64,000 bases of DNA. Source: JARBUG01 sp035628915. GTDB lineage: Bacteria > Bacillota > Sulfobacillia > Symbiobacteriales > Symbiobacteriaceae. A program made the translations under genes and the position numbers. The stretch is taken from positions 1 through 64,000 of the forward strand of contig DASPIW010000026.1 of the NCBI GenBank assembly GCA_035628915.1, read 5' to 3'. The notes beneath the pieces were generated by a model that did not search any database, had not been told where the DNA came from, and saw nothing but the letters and a program-made list of their open reading frames with translations. Positions 55,750 to 64,000 of this stretch are shown here, piece by piece (the first letter of the stretch is position 1; the number at the start of each line of letters is the position of its first letter).

Positions 55750-56202
55750 GTGAGCGAGATGACCCGCGACTTTACGGTGGCTACCTTTGTGCTGCACGAC
55801 GGCAAGGTGCTGCTGCTGTGGCACCGCAAACTCTCCATGTGGCTGCCGCCGGGCGGGCACATCGATCCCAATGAACTGCCCGACGAGGCGGCGGTGCGCG
55901 AAGTCAAGGAAGAGACGGGGCTGGACGTGGTTCTACTCTCGCAGCCATCCATGCCGCAGATGCCCGGCCCCCTGCAGCTGGCAAGGCCTGAGGGCATCCA
56001 GTTGGAAGACATTTCGCCGGGCCACCAGCATATAGACCTGATCTACTTTGCCCGCCCGCAGGATTCTGCGGCCGTGCGCCCTGTCGCCAACGCCGAAGTG
56101 GACCGGGTGGGCTGGTACGCGCGCGGCGACCTGGACCGGATTCCCCTCACCGAAGAGGTGCGCGCGTGGGTCGAGAAGGCGCTGGCGCGGGTCGGCGGGT
56201 GA
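55750..56202 (+). CDS. NUDIX hydrolase
   Basis: 150 aa if the GTG at 55750 is used (AGGAG 12 nt upstream); the ATG at 55759 is an alternative. Nudix box in GGHIDPNELPDEAAVREVKE then ETGLDV. HDGKVLLLWHRKLSMWLPPG is typical of MutT-like and phosphohydrolase NUDIX proteins. Its 3' end overlaps the tail of the opposite-strand molybdoenzyme gene by 56 bp. Substrate unknown. Confidence 0.87.
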   Translation: MSEMTRDFTVATFVLHDGKVLLLWHRKLSMWLPPGGHIDPNELPDEAAVREVKEETGLDVVLLSQPSMPQMPGPLQLARPEGIQLEDISPGHQHIDLIYFARPQDSAAVRPVANAEVDRVGWYARGDLDRIPLTEEVRAWVEKALARVGG

Positions 56203-57241
56203 CCGTAAGCGGTACCTGCGGCATCTGATTATTGCCGTAGCCTTTGGCGTTCCACTCTGCCTGCCGGGGTTGCGTCCGGCCGGCGGCGTCGGTAGCCCGA
56301 GCCAGAATCTCCACGTTGCCCGGCGTGAGCCCGGTGAGCAGGCATTCCCACCGCCGCCAGGCGTAGCGGGCTGCCGGCTCCAGCAGTTCGGCAGGCTGCC
56401 AGTGGGCGCCCTGATCCGCGCTGACTTCCACACGGGCCACCGGGGCCTCGCCGCTCCAGGCCAGACCGCTCACCAGCAGATTCCCCGGCGGCACCGCCGC
56501 TCCCGTTGACGGATGCGTGATGATGCTGCTAACCCGCCCCAGGGTGACCGGAGTGGCCCGGTCGTAGGCCCCGGGCGCCGGCAGATAGACGTAGTCCCGC
56601 ACCTGAAACGGCCCCCGAAAGGGCTGTGTCCGGACTTCCACCCGGGTCAGCCACTTGACCGACGCCATACCGTACCAGCCCGGCACAATCAGCCGGAGGG
56701 GACCGCCGTGCTTGTGGGGAAGCGGCTCGCCGTTCATGGCCCAGGCCAGGAGCACGTCGGGATTGAGGGCGTAATTCACCGGCAGCGCCCGCTCAAAGTG
56801 GACCCGCTGTCCGGTCTCCTTGTGGCGGCCTTCATCTGCACCGGTGAAGCGGACCCAGGCGGCTCCCTCAGCAAGTCCTGCCCGCAGCAGCACTGTTCGC
56901 AGGGGGACGCCGATCCACTCGGCATTGCCGACGGCGCCGTCCCGCCAGGGTGTACCTTCGGCCGGCGGGACGAACAGGGAGCGCCGGTTCCCGGAGCACT
57001 CTATCGTCACCCACCGGGAGAGGGCGCCCATGTGCCGCAAGTCATGCAGCCCTAACGACAGCGATCTGCGCACCGCCCCCTCGACGGCAAGCGTCGGCGG
57101 TTTCGGGGACGGGTCGGGCCGCCGGAAGTGGTTGCGTTCGAAGAACCGGGCCGCCGGCGTCAGCCATTCACCCCGGTGCGGGACAGGCCACTCCAGGTTT
57201 ACCGGCTCCGTCTCATGCACGAGTGGGTGCAGGGTCTCCAT
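56147..57241 (-). CDS. Sulfite-oxidase-like molybdopterin enzyme
   Basis: 364 aa, ATG at 57241 behind AAGGAG. Oxidoreductase molybdopterin-binding domain about 40-230: FFERNHFRRPDPSP, MGALSRWVTIECSGNRRSLF with the Mo-ligand Cys in ECSGN, VGNAEWIGVPLRTVLLRAGL, YALNPDVLLAWAMNGEPLP, HGGPLRLIVPGWYGMASVKW. A C-terminal Mo-co dimerisation domain (about 255-345) includes VSGLAWSGEAPVARVEVSAD. No Tat signal is visible, so it may be cytoplasmic or use another partner. Substrate (sulfite or another oxyanion/thioether) not assignable. mobA is about 2 kb away. Confidence 0.88.
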   Translation of the reverse strand: METLHPLVHETEPVNLEWPVPHRGEWLTPAARFFERNHFRRPDPSPKPPTLAVEGAVRRSLSLGLHDLRHMGALSRWVTIECSGNRRSLFVPPAEGTPWRDGAVGNAEWIGVPLRTVLLRAGLAEGAAWVRFTGADEGRHKETGQRVHFERALPVNYALNPDVLLAWAMNGEPLPHKHGGPLRLIVPGWYGMASVKWLTRVEVRTQPFRGPFQVRDYVYLPAPGAYDRATPVTLGRVSSIITHPSTGAAVPPGNLLVSGLAWSGEAPVARVEVSADQGAHWQPAELLEPAARYAWRRWECLLTGLTPGNVEILARATDAAGRTQPRQAEWNAKGYGNNQMPQVPLTVTRRPAPAPSRPTRAPLR

Positions 57242-57412
57242 GGATCGTACTCCTTTGCAGACCACATCATCCAGGAGTATGCGTGAACCGGAGAAATCTT
57301 CCCCGCCGGCCGCGGACAGGAATGCCGTGCCCGGCAACGAACCATTGTGACACAGGCCGTAAGCCTGTTTCGCAAGCAGGCCATCTCTAGAAATGGGCGA
57401 CGGGTGGAGCGC

Positions 57413-58279
57413 ATGAAAACTCGAAGCTTAGTCTTATTGGTGGCGTTGTTCGCCACGTTGATCCTGCCAGGCTGTGCAGCGACGCCGGCCACGCCGGAAG
57501 CCGCCGCGGTAACGGCGCAGCGTTTCCTGCAGAGCCGTGCGGACCACGACGCCGGCGCTGTGCACGGGCTGCTGACGGAAAGGGCCAGGGAAGCGCTGAC
57601 GCAAGGTGAAGTCAGTCAGTACTTGCGCGGCGAGGAGTTCTATTTTGGCAGCCTGGGCGCCCCGACCCCGGCACATGAAGGGTGGCTGCAGATTCCCGTC
57701 GCCGACTACCGGATCACATCCGGCGGCCGGCAGATTCGCTGGCCCGAAGTGAAGCTCACGCTTCGCTACGAAGGAAAGCACTGGCGAGTCGCGTGGATTG
57801 AGCCCGTCGCCGCCGCTGCCCGCAACGCATACGAAAATAACCTCTACGGCGAACAACTGGAGCTGGCGCGGGCGATTATGGAGATTGACCCGTACCACTA
57901 CCGGGGGGCGCTGGAGCAACACTTTGCCTACCGCGGCCTCCAGCGCGGCCGGGAGGCCGAAGTGGCCATTCTCAGGGCGGCTGAACAGGCAACCCCTTAT
58001 CAAAAGCCCGACGTGCATGACGCATTTGCGCGCTTCAAATTGGAATTGGGGCATCCCGAAGATGCGGTTCCCCATGCGCGGGCCGCCCTGGAACAGGCCC
58101 AGCCCTATGTGCCGGATCTATACTCGCACCGGTGGCAGGCCGATGCGCTGGTGGTGTTGGGCCGTGCGCTCTGGCTGCAGGGCGACGGCGCCGGAGCCCT
58201 GGCGGTGGTGAAGCAGGCGGCGGATGCGGATCCGGCGAACGCGGGCCTGGCGGTGCTGCGCCGTGAGATGGGCCTGTAG
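57413..58279 (+). CDS. TPR-like lipoprotein
   Basis: 288 aa from the ATG at 57413. Lipobox LPGC in MKTRSLVLLVALFATLILPG followed by C. Residues 35-150 resemble an NTF2-like/DUF domain (AQRFLQSRADHDAGAVHGLL, KLTLRYEGKHWRVAWIEP). The second half has tetratricopeptide-like helices (YENNLYGEQLELARAIMEID, DAVPHARAALEQAQPY, ADALVVLGRALWLQGDGAGA). Likely anchored outside the membrane, and close to the LCP gene (40 bp). Role unknown. Confidence 0.8.
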   Translation: MKTRSLVLLVALFATLILPGCAATPATPEAAAVTAQRFLQSRADHDAGAVHGLLTERAREALTQGEVSQYLRGEEFYFGSLGAPTPAHEGWLQIPVADYRITSGGRQIRWPEVKLTLRYEGKHWRVAWIEPVAAAARNAYENNLYGEQLELARAIMEIDPYHYRGALEQHFAYRGLQRGREAEVAILRAAEQATPYQKPDVHDAFARFKLELGHPEDAVPHARAALEQAQPYVPDLYSHRWQADALVVLGRALWLQGDGAGALAVVKQAADADPANAGLAVLRREMGL

Positions 58280-58318
58280 CCATCGCACCGCCTGCGGCGT
58301 CACGAAAGGAGAGGGGAC

Positions 58319-59227
58319 GTGAGCTATCCCGTCACGAATCGGATTTCCCGACGAGCCAAGAATCGAAAGCGCCCCCGCTACTGGCTCAGGCGTTTGCTAA
58401 TTCTCCTGATGATTCTGCTGCCCGTTGGCGTCTGGTATGGGTGGGACTTTGTCGACAGCCTCAAAGTGGCCCCCGCCAGCGCCGCACCGCGCGTCGTCGC
58501 CGGCAGGCCGGTCTTTGTGGCCGTCATGGGCGTGGACGAACGGGAGAACGATGTGGGAAGGTCCGACACCCTGGTTCTGATGCGCCTGGACCCCACGGCA
58601 GACCAGGTCAGCATCATCAACATCCCACGGGACACGCTGGCCATGGTGGACGGCGAACCGGCGAAGATCAACGCTGCGTACGCGGCCGGTGGGCCGGAGG
58701 AGACGACGGAAGTTCTGGCTGACTTGCTTGATATTGAGCGCCCGTACTACGTAACCTTGAACTTTGAGGCGTTTGAAGAGCTGATCAATCAGGTAGGCGG
58801 CGTCGAGATCGACGTGGAAAAGCATTATGTATATGACGACCCGTTCCAGGACCTCCACATTGACATTCCGGCCGGGCGCCAGCTGCTGCTGGGTGAGCAG
58901 GCGCTGCACTACGTCCGGCTTCGATACGACGGGGTAACCAACAGCGATATTGCCCGCATTGAACGGCAACAAAAGTTTTTGCAGGCTTTCAAGGAGAAAG
59001 TCCCTTCCCATTGGACCCGGATTCCCGATATGATCAGGACAATACAGAAATACGTCAAGACCAATATCCCGGAAGCCGATCAGATGAAGCTGGCAAAGGC
59101 GCTCTTCGACGCCCGCAGCAACGTGGCCATGCAGACGCTGCCGGGCGCCCCTGACGACAGCACGGGCGACTGGATTCTCAGCCGGGAAGGGTGGAGCGAG
59201 GTGACCCGCTCGTGGACCAGCCAATGA
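58319..59227 (+). CDS. LytR-CpsA-Psr (LCP) family transferase
   Basis: 302 aa, GTG start behind AAAGGAGAGGGG. One membrane helix (about 27-43) and an LCP domain: FVAVMGVDERENDVGRSDTL, SIINIPRDTLAMVDGEPAKI, AYAAGGPEETTEVLADLLDI, GGVEIDV and ALHYVRLRYDGVTNSDIARI. Conserved Arg/Asp residues are present for pyrophosphate-lipid binding. LCP proteins attach teichoic acid or capsule polymers to peptidoglycan. Its stop overlaps the mobA start (ATGA). Confidence 0.92.
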   Translation: MSYPVTNRISRRAKNRKRPRYWLRRLLILLMILLPVGVWYGWDFVDSLKVAPASAAPRVVAGRPVFVAVMGVDERENDVGRSDTLVLMRLDPTADQVSIINIPRDTLAMVDGEPAKINAAYAAGGPEETTEVLADLLDIERPYYVTLNFEAFEELINQVGGVEIDVEKHYVYDDPFQDLHIDIPAGRQLLLGEQALHYVRLRYDGVTNSDIARIERQQKFLQAFKEKVPSHWTRIPDMIRTIQKYVKTNIPEADQMKLAKALFDARSNVAMQTLPGAPDDSTGDWILSREGWSEVTRSWTSQ

Positions 59228-59814
59228 ACGCCTGCGGGGTGATTCTCGCAGGGGGCCAGTCAAGCCGCATGGGCACCAACAAGGCCTTGCTGGATTTGGG
59301 CGGTGAGCCGCTGATCGGGCGGATGGCCCGCCGTTTCACCGCCTGGTTTGCCCAGGTGCTGATCGTGACAAACACCCCGGAACAGTACGCCTTTCTGGGG
59401 CTGCCCACGGCGAGTGATCGCATTCCCGGCCTCGGCCCACTGGGCGGCTTGGAGGCCGGCCTCCGCACCAGCCGCTTTGAGCAAGCGTTCTTTGCCGCCT
59501 GTGATATGCCGTTCGTAAACGAAGGGCTGGTGCGCTACCTCCTGGCGCAGGCGCCGGGCCACGATATCGTGGTGCCGCGGCTGGGGGGCGAGTACGAGCC
59601 CATGCATGCCGTGTATTCCCGCTCTTGCCTGCCTGTCATTTCCGCCAACCTGGACGCCCGCCGGCTCAAGCTGCTGAGCATTTTTGACGCTGTGCAGCTG
59701 CGGGTGGTAGAGGAACCGGAGATTGCCCCGTTCGGCGCCCCCGAGCGGCTCTTTTTCAACTGCAACACGCCCGAAGATCTCGCAAATGCGCGAAATTGGG
59801 AGCGGGAAGCCTGA
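59224..59814 (+). CDS. mobA: Molybdenum cofactor guanylyltransferase
   Basis: Adds GMP to molybdopterin. 196 aa. The N-terminal signature GVILAGGQSSRMGTNKALLD with Lys, DRIPGLGPLGGLEAGL, FAACDMPFVNEGLV with the metal Asp, and NCNTPEDLANA at the C-terminus. The ATG at 59224 overlaps the LCP stop. The nearby molybdoenzyme gene makes a functional link likely, although sulfite-oxidase types usually do not need the guanylyl form. Confidence 0.92.
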   Translation: MNACGVILAGGQSSRMGTNKALLDLGGEPLIGRMARRFTAWFAQVLIVTNTPEQYAFLGLPTASDRIPGLGPLGGLEAGLRTSRFEQAFFAACDMPFVNEGLVRYLLAQAPGHDIVVPRLGGEYEPMHAVYSRSCLPVISANLDARRLKLLSIFDAVQLRVVEEPEIAPFGAPERLFFNCNTPEDLANARNWEREA

Positions 59815-59856
59815 CCAGGCTCCCCGCTCCTGCCCCATATCCCGTCAACAAAGGGG

Positions 59857-61788
59857 GTGGTCCTCATCAAGAGCCATTACACACTCTGGATTTCGCTGGT
59901 CGCTCTTGTTCTGACCGGGGGCACTGCCATGACGCTGCCGCTCCTGTGGCCGGAGCACGGGCACGGGGACGTCCCGCCTGTCACCGCCCTCCTGATCGTG
60001 CTGGTGCTGACCGTCCTGGTCTGGGCCACGCAGCGCTGGCGTGTGGCCATCCGCGGGGCCCGCGGCGACGTTTCGGTCTCCATGGCGGTCGATGTGGCCG
60101 CCATGCTGAGCACACATCCTTTTATTGCCGGCGCCGGCTCCGCCCTGGGCACCGCCCTGTACCATTTCTTCACCGTCAAGAAAGAGCACCGCCCCGAGCG
60201 CACCATCGTCCGCGGCGTGGTCACGTTCGCAGCCGTAACCTTGGGCGGATGGGTCTTCCAGATGATCCGCCCGTCGCTCGGACCCCTGCACTTCCCGACC
60301 GACGGCCTGGCGGTAGCCGTGGGCATTATGGTGCGCCTGGGCCTGCGGGTCCTCTTCTACCCCCTCGGCATGGCCGCCATCCGGCCTGAACCGGTGCAGC
60401 AGCAATTCCGCCACGAATGGGAACGGCTCCCCCTGGTCCCTTTCATGCTGACCACGACCCTTGGCACCCTGGCCGTACTGATCTGGCAGATGCAGCCCTG
60501 GGCCGTCATTCTGATCGCAGGCCCGCTGGCGGCCACCTGGGCCGGAACCCAGGAGTTCCAGCGGCTGAACGAGCTGAACGCTACGCTGGAAGACAAGGTG
60601 ATCGACCGGACCGCCCGCCTGGGGGAGACGGTCAGGGCGCTGAAACGGCGTCTGAGCGAGTTCGAGGCGATGGACGTCGTCAATCGGGCCATGGTGCAGG
60701 CGCTCCACCCCGATGAAGTGCTGGCCGTCATCGCCCGCGAAACCTGCCGCGTTACCAACGGGGACTCTGCCCTGGTGCTGCTGGTCTCGGAGGATCAGGA
60801 GTACCAGTACATCCGAGCAGCCTACGGCGACACCATGGAATCTTACATCGGGGTGGGACTGCCCATCTCGACGAGCATGGCGGGCCTGGTGCTCCGGACG
60901 GGCGAAGTGCTGGTCTCCCTCGATCCCCCGAACGACCCCCGCCTCAACCAGAACCTCGTGGAAGCGGGGAACTGGCGCTGCGTGCTGGAGGCGCCCCTGC
61001 GGGCGAAGGACAGGGTGCTGGGCGTGCTGGTGGCTGCCACCGCCAAGGCCGATGGCTTTGATGAGCAGCACAGCCGTATGCTCTCCCTGTTCGGTAATCA
61101 GGCCGGCCTCTTTCTCGAGAACTCCCGCCTCCACGAGAAGGAGCGGGACGTGGCCGTCCTGGAGGAGCGAAACCGCCTGGCCCGTGAACTGCATGACTCG
61201 GTCACTCAGGTGCTGTTCAGCCTGACGCTCAACCTCGAAGCCGCCGGCGGCCTCGTGGAGAAGAAGCCGGACCGGGCGGCAACGCTGATTACCCGCTCAG
61301 GCGAAATGGCCGCCGAAGCGCTGGCAGAAATGCGTTCCCTCATTTTCGAGCTGCGGCCGTCAGCCCTGCAGGAAAAGGGGCTGGCAATGGCCCTGACGAA
61401 CCACATCAACCTGTTCCGGCGCCGGTCGGGCATGGAGGTATCGCTGAAAATCGAAGGCGAAGAGCGCCTGCCGCCCGATCACGAGTTCTGTCTTTACCGG
61501 GTGGCGCAGGAGGCCCTGACAAACGCGTCGAAGCACGCCCAGGCACGGCAGGTCTGGGTGGCATACAGCGTCCAGCCCGGCCAGGCGATCCTGACCGTTC
61601 ATGATGACGGGGTCGGCTTCGACCCCAAGGCCGGCCGGCGCAGCCATTCGTTCGGCGTGATCGGCATGCGTGAGCGGCTGGGAGCCGTGGGCGGCACCCT
61701 TCAGATCACGAGCGAGCCGGGGCGAGGAACCCGGATTGAGGCCCGGATTCCCCTGCAGAGGAGTAACCCAGGAGGTGGCGGCGTGTGA
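59857..61788 (+). CDS. GAF-domain sensor histidine kinase (NarL system)
   Basis: 643 aa as called from the GTG at 59857, which lies inside AAGGGGGTGG; the true start may be elsewhere nearby. Residues 1-230 hold about six membrane helices, then a coiled coil, a GAF domain (about 265-420: DEVLAVIARETCRVTNGDSA to FGNQAGLFLENSRL), the HisKA_3 box EERNRLARELHDSVTQVLFS with the phospho-His, and HATPase boxes YRVAQEALTNASKHA and VHDDGVGFD. The next gene, its response regulator, overlaps the stop by 4 bp. GAF may bind a small ligand; signal unknown. Confidence 0.92.
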   Translation: MVLIKSHYTLWISLVALVLTGGTAMTLPLLWPEHGHGDVPPVTALLIVLVLTVLVWATQRWRVAIRGARGDVSVSMAVDVAAMLSTHPFIAGAGSALGTALYHFFTVKKEHRPERTIVRGVVTFAAVTLGGWVFQMIRPSLGPLHFPTDGLAVAVGIMVRLGLRVLFYPLGMAAIRPEPVQQQFRHEWERLPLVPFMLTTTLGTLAVLIWQMQPWAVILIAGPLAATWAGTQEFQRLNELNATLEDKVIDRTARLGETVRALKRRLSEFEAMDVVNRAMVQALHPDEVLAVIARETCRVTNGDSALVLLVSEDQEYQYIRAAYGDTMESYIGVGLPISTSMAGLVLRTGEVLVSLDPPNDPRLNQNLVEAGNWRCVLEAPLRAKDRVLGVLVAATAKADGFDEQHSRMLSLFGNQAGLFLENSRLHEKERDVAVLEERNRLARELHDSVTQVLFSLTLNLEAAGGLVEKKPDRAATLITRSGEMAAEALAEMRSLIFELRPSALQEKGLAMALTNHINLFRRRSGMEVSLKIEGEERLPPDHEFCLYRVAQEALTNASKHAQARQVWVAYSVQPGQAILTVHDDGVGFDPKAGRRSHSFGVIGMRERLGAVGGTLQITSEPGRGTRIEARIPLQRSNPGGGGV

Positions 61789-62423
61789 ACCCCATTCGCG
61801 TGCTGATCTGCGATGATCATTTCATGGTACGGCAGGGACTGAGCACGTATTTCAGCATTCAGGACGATCTGGAGGTCGTCGGCGAGGCAAGCGACGGTCG
61901 GGAAGCCGTGGCCATGGCCAGGTCCAAGCGCCCGGATGTCGTGCTCATGGACCTGATGATGCCCAACCTTGACGGCCTGGGCGCCATGGAGCAGCTGAAG
62001 TCAACGGGCATTCGCGTCATTTTCCTGACCAGCTTCCTTGACTCAGAGAAGGCCCTGGCCTGCATTGAGGCCGGCGCCATGGGGTTCCTGACCAAGGACA
62101 TCCAGCCGGCGGATCTGGTGGACGCCATCCGGGCCGTTCACCGCGGCGAGCCGCGCCTGCATCCGGATGTGACCAAACGGTTGATGACCAGGGCGCTCCA
62201 GCCTGCCCAGCCCGCCCCCGGCAAGGAGCAGCTGACGCCCCGGGAGCTGGATGTGCTGCGCTGCCTGGCCCATGGCATGACCAACCGGGAGATCGCCGAA
62301 AAGCTGATCATCAGCGAGACGACCGTGAAGACCCACATATCCAGCATTCTGAGCAAGCTGCACCTGACCGATCGAACCCAGGCCGCGCTCTATGCCGTAC
62401 GGGAAAAGCTTCTGGAAGATTAG
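61785..62423 (+). CDS. NarL/LuxR-family response regulator
   Basis: 212 aa, GTG start sharing GTGTGA with the kinase gene, GGAGGTGG upstream. Receiver: LICDDHFMVRQGLSTYFSIQ, phospho-Asp in VVLMDLMMPNLDG, IFLTSFLD, FLTKDI. LuxR HTH: LTPRELDVLRCLAHGMTNRE, ISETTVKTHISSILSKLHLT. Target genes are not evident; the two RNA-like elements downstream are candidates only by position. Confidence 0.95.
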   Translation: MNPIRVLICDDHFMVRQGLSTYFSIQDDLEVVGEASDGREAVAMARSKRPDVVLMDLMMPNLDGLGAMEQLKSTGIRVIFLTSFLDSEKALACIEAGAMGFLTKDIQPADLVDAIRAVHRGEPRLHPDVTKRLMTRALQPAQPAPGKEQLTPRELDVLRCLAHGMTNREIAEKLIISETTVKTHISSILSKLHLTDRTQAALYAVREKLLED

Positions 62424-62484
62424 TGCATCCTCCTTAAGGAGGAGACGAAAGATCGTTCCCGTGCACGATTTCACAAGAGTCGGT

Positions 62485-62584
62485 CCGCGATATGATAATC
62501 ACGTAAGCTCTACAAGAAAAGTTTCACCCCCATACCCCATGTGAGCACCGAAGACGCCTGGCGGGAGGCGTCTTCGGTGTTTTT
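62485..62584 (+). ncRNA. Putative short RNA unit 1 ending in a terminator
   Basis: Possible -10 TATGAT (62491-62496), then a linker containing CATACCCCATGTGA (62531-62544) and a perfect terminator: ACCGAAGACGCC (62547-62558), loop, GGCGTCTTCGGT (62567-62578) and a T run. A second unit with the same layout follows at about 62690. Transcript existence is inference. Confidence 0.45.
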
Positions 62585-62689
62585 GCGGTTCTTTCGCCCC
62601 TCCTTCGCGCGGAGGAGGCGACTCTCCCCTGAAAACACGGGTGCAAGTTACTGCCAGGGAATGATGTGGCAGCGGACGGATCACGGTAA

Positions 62690-62778
62690 GATATGAGTGT
62701 GATCCACGAGCGAACGTTTACTCCATACCCCATGTGAACACAGAAGGCACCTTGCGGGGGGTGCCTTCTGTGTTTTTT
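62690..62778 (+). ncRNA. Putative short RNA unit 2 ending in a terminator
   Basis: Contains GATATGAG near 62692, CATACCCCATGTGAACAC (62725-62742) and a 15-bp perfect stem (62737-62751 with 62760-62774) followed by seven T. The CATACCCCATGTGA segment is identical to that of unit 1, while the stem sequences differ but keep pairing, indicating conserved structure. Confidence 0.5.
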
Positions 62779-62836
62779 TGCGCGCATGAGCGTCCCGGCA
62801 AAGGCAAAGGCTAGCCGTACGAGAGGAGGGCGGACC

Positions 62837-63934
62837 ATGCGAATTGCCATCGTAGGGGCGGGCCTTTCCGGGCTTGCCTGTGCCCATGAACTGGAGCGAC
62901 TGGGCTTGGCCCCCGAGCTCTTTGAAAAACGCCCCGCACCGGGAGACCGCCTCCCGAGCCCGGAAACGCTGGCCCAATTCCTCCATCTCAATCCCAGACA
63001 GGACATATTTCAATACATTCAGGAGGAGCTCGCGCTGCCGTTGCATCCGTCCCACGCAATTATCCGAATGGTCATTCACAGTCCTAACCACGAGGCGGAG
63101 ATCTCCGGCCACCTGGGGTATGTGGCAATTCGGGGGCGCGATGACCGTTCCATCGAACGGCAGCTGCTGCGGCATGTCGGCGCCCGGATTCACGCGGGCG
63201 CCGTTCCGGATGTCAACGAACTGCGGCGTGAGTATGACTGGGTGGTTGTGGCGACCGGTAATCAGAGCTGGACACAACAGTTTTCGCACTGGGAAGCAGA
63301 CCTGGGGTGGTTCGCACGGGGGGCATTGGTCAGAGGCGACTTTAGCCCGGGGGAACTCCACTTCTTCCTTAACACCCGCTACGCGAAAACGGGCCACGCC
63401 TTGCTGTCGGCAATCGATGAGCGGACAGCGCTGGTCGGCGTCGGGATTCCCAATTCGTCTCCGGAGGAGATCGAGCGATATTGGGAAGCCCTTCGGGATG
63501 CGCACGGGCAGCGCTGGGATTCGGAAACGGAGCAGTTTCGCATTGAGCGGTACGAATGCGGCAGAATCGGTCGGATAGCCGTAGGCAACGTGCTGCTGAT
63601 TGGCGCAGCAGCGGGCTTCGTGGAATGCCTGGGCATGAACGGGGTCCTGCCGTCGCTGGCTTCCGGGGTCATGGCCGCCCGGCAGATCGCCTTGCACGAC
63701 CGATCGCTTGAGCGGTACGCCCGCAGGTGGAGGGTCTATTATGACAGGCTGCGCCGCCTGCGCCGCAACGTGAACGCCTGGACAGACGAGGAGATGGACC
63801 GGTTGGCGCTGGCCGTGAAAATGGGCGGCGGGATTCTGGCCCACTCACCCTGGAACCTGCTGGCGCCGGGCGGACTGATTATCGACATGCTGCGTATGGC
63901 TGACGATCCGTCACCCGAGGTAGGTCTGCAATGA
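62837..63934 (+). CDS. FAD-dependent oxidoreductase (geranylgeranyl-reductase-like)
   Basis: 365 aa, ATG at 62837 after GAGGAGGG. Rossmann dinucleotide motif IAIVGAGLSGLACAHELERL followed by FEKRPAPGDRL, DWVVVATGNQSW (second ATG motif of flavoproteins), and a late FAD-binding VGNVLLIGAAAGFVECLGMN. A hydrophobic/basic C-terminal part (YARRWRVYYDRLRRLRRN) is seen in geranylgeranyl reductase and related NAD(P)/FAD proteins. Substrate unknown. Terminator follows. Confidence 0.85.
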   Translation: MRIAIVGAGLSGLACAHELERLGLAPELFEKRPAPGDRLPSPETLAQFLHLNPRQDIFQYIQEELALPLHPSHAIIRMVIHSPNHEAEISGHLGYVAIRGRDDRSIERQLLRHVGARIHAGAVPDVNELRREYDWVVVATGNQSWTQQFSHWEADLGWFARGALVRGDFSPGELHFFLNTRYAKTGHALLSAIDERTALVGVGIPNSSPEEIERYWEALRDAHGQRWDSETEQFRIERYECGRIGRIAVGNVLLIGAAAGFVECLGMNGVLPSLASGVMAARQIALHDRSLERYARRWRVYYDRLRRLRRNVNAWTDEEMDRLALAVKMGGGILAHSPWNLLAPGGLIIDMLRMADDPSPEVGLQ

Positions 63935-63938
63935 AAAA

Positions 63939-63964
63939 AGCCCGGCAGATTGCCGGGCTGTTTG
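63939..63964. terminator. Bidirectional terminator
   Basis: AGCCCGGCA (63939-63947) with TGCCGGGCT (63951-63959), then GTTTG; on the minus strand it is followed by TTTTTTC. Confidence 0.85.
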
Positions 63965-63966
63965 TG

Positions 63967-64000
63967 TCATTGCATCAGTCGCAGGGCATCCCGGCCTTTC
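63967..64000 (-). CDS. Possible C-terminus of a gene beyond the right edge
   Basis: The minus strand reads KGRDALRLMQ and TGA (63967-63969), directly before the bidirectional terminator. Only ten residues are visible, so the call rests on position. Confidence 0.35.
   Translation of the reverse strand, partial: KGRDALRLMQ

Noticed and set aside
62681..63844. 387-codon minus-strand frame opposite the FAD oxidoreductase
   Set aside because: The plus strand shows a clear FAD-binding protein with a ribosome site and terminator.

Overview
The window is GC-rich (roughly 60-65% by eye) chromosomal DNA from what looks like a high-GC, spore-forming Firmicute close to Symbiobacterium. Pointers: strong GGAGG ribosome binding sites with many GTG/TTG starts, Gram-positive wall genes (three SLH domains, an LCP transferase), a spore protease of the YyaC type, a Bacillus-type purine operon (purS/purQ/short purL, Fe-S type purF), a ykkC-class riboswitch, Fur-family 7-1-7 operators and a sigma-D-like flagellin promoter. 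The genus is inference; gene identities rest on motifs I can read, not on searches.

Region by region. 1-10152 (minus): a giant secreted protein, cut by the left edge, with a signal peptide, a TolB-like propeller and about 34 Ig-like repeats of exactly 273 bp, with a 7-unit super-repeat. 10259-11968 (plus): a flagellin whose central domain looks like a flagellinolysin protease with its zinc-binding residues replaced. 12031-14502: quinol NO reductase (minus) with two CRP-type palindromes upstream. 14597-17344 (plus): a secreted protein with two phage tail-tube (gp19-like) domains, a YCF48/BNR-type lipoprotein and a small membrane protein. 17398-18138: SIMPL-domain protein.

18211-35045 (minus) is the purine block. 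From its promoter end it reads: promoter, ykkC-class (probably PRPP) riboswitch with terminator, purine permease, purE, purB, a 54-aa membrane peptide, a PurC-like pseudoenzyme, purC, purS, purQ, purL, purF, purM, purN, two NUDIX genes, purH, phzF-like, purD. No purK is seen. Several foldback elements sit in this block, one of them inserted in frame inside purL.

35092-39229: two-component system plus a nucleotidyltransferase-fold gene (minus), divergent from an ABC-2 exporter (plus). 39720-46827: a secreted VCBS/PASTA-like protein, a DUF1444 protein and a divergent 604-aa unknown sharing a Zur-like box, and an SLH surface protein. 47058-51199 (minus): guaA, hpt, an allantoate amidohydrolase-like M20 enzyme and yyaC. 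51299-55409 (plus): ArAE/FUSC-type membrane protein, beta-lactamase-fold hydrolase, EamA transporter, propeller lipoprotein. 55473-59814: a small ORF, NUDIX, a sulfite-oxidase-like molybdoenzyme, TPR lipoprotein, LCP protein, mobA. 59857-62423: a second NarL-type two-component system. 62485-62777: two similar RNA-like units ending in terminators. 62837-63934: FAD oxidoreductase.

The coherent physiology is purine synthesis and salvage: the riboswitch senses precursor supply, the operon makes IMP, guaA makes GMP, and hpt, the permease and the M20 enzyme handle salvage or catabolism. mobA could supply the sulfite-oxidase-like enzyme. No tRNA, rRNA, CRISPR array, prophage or intact insertion sequence was recognised.
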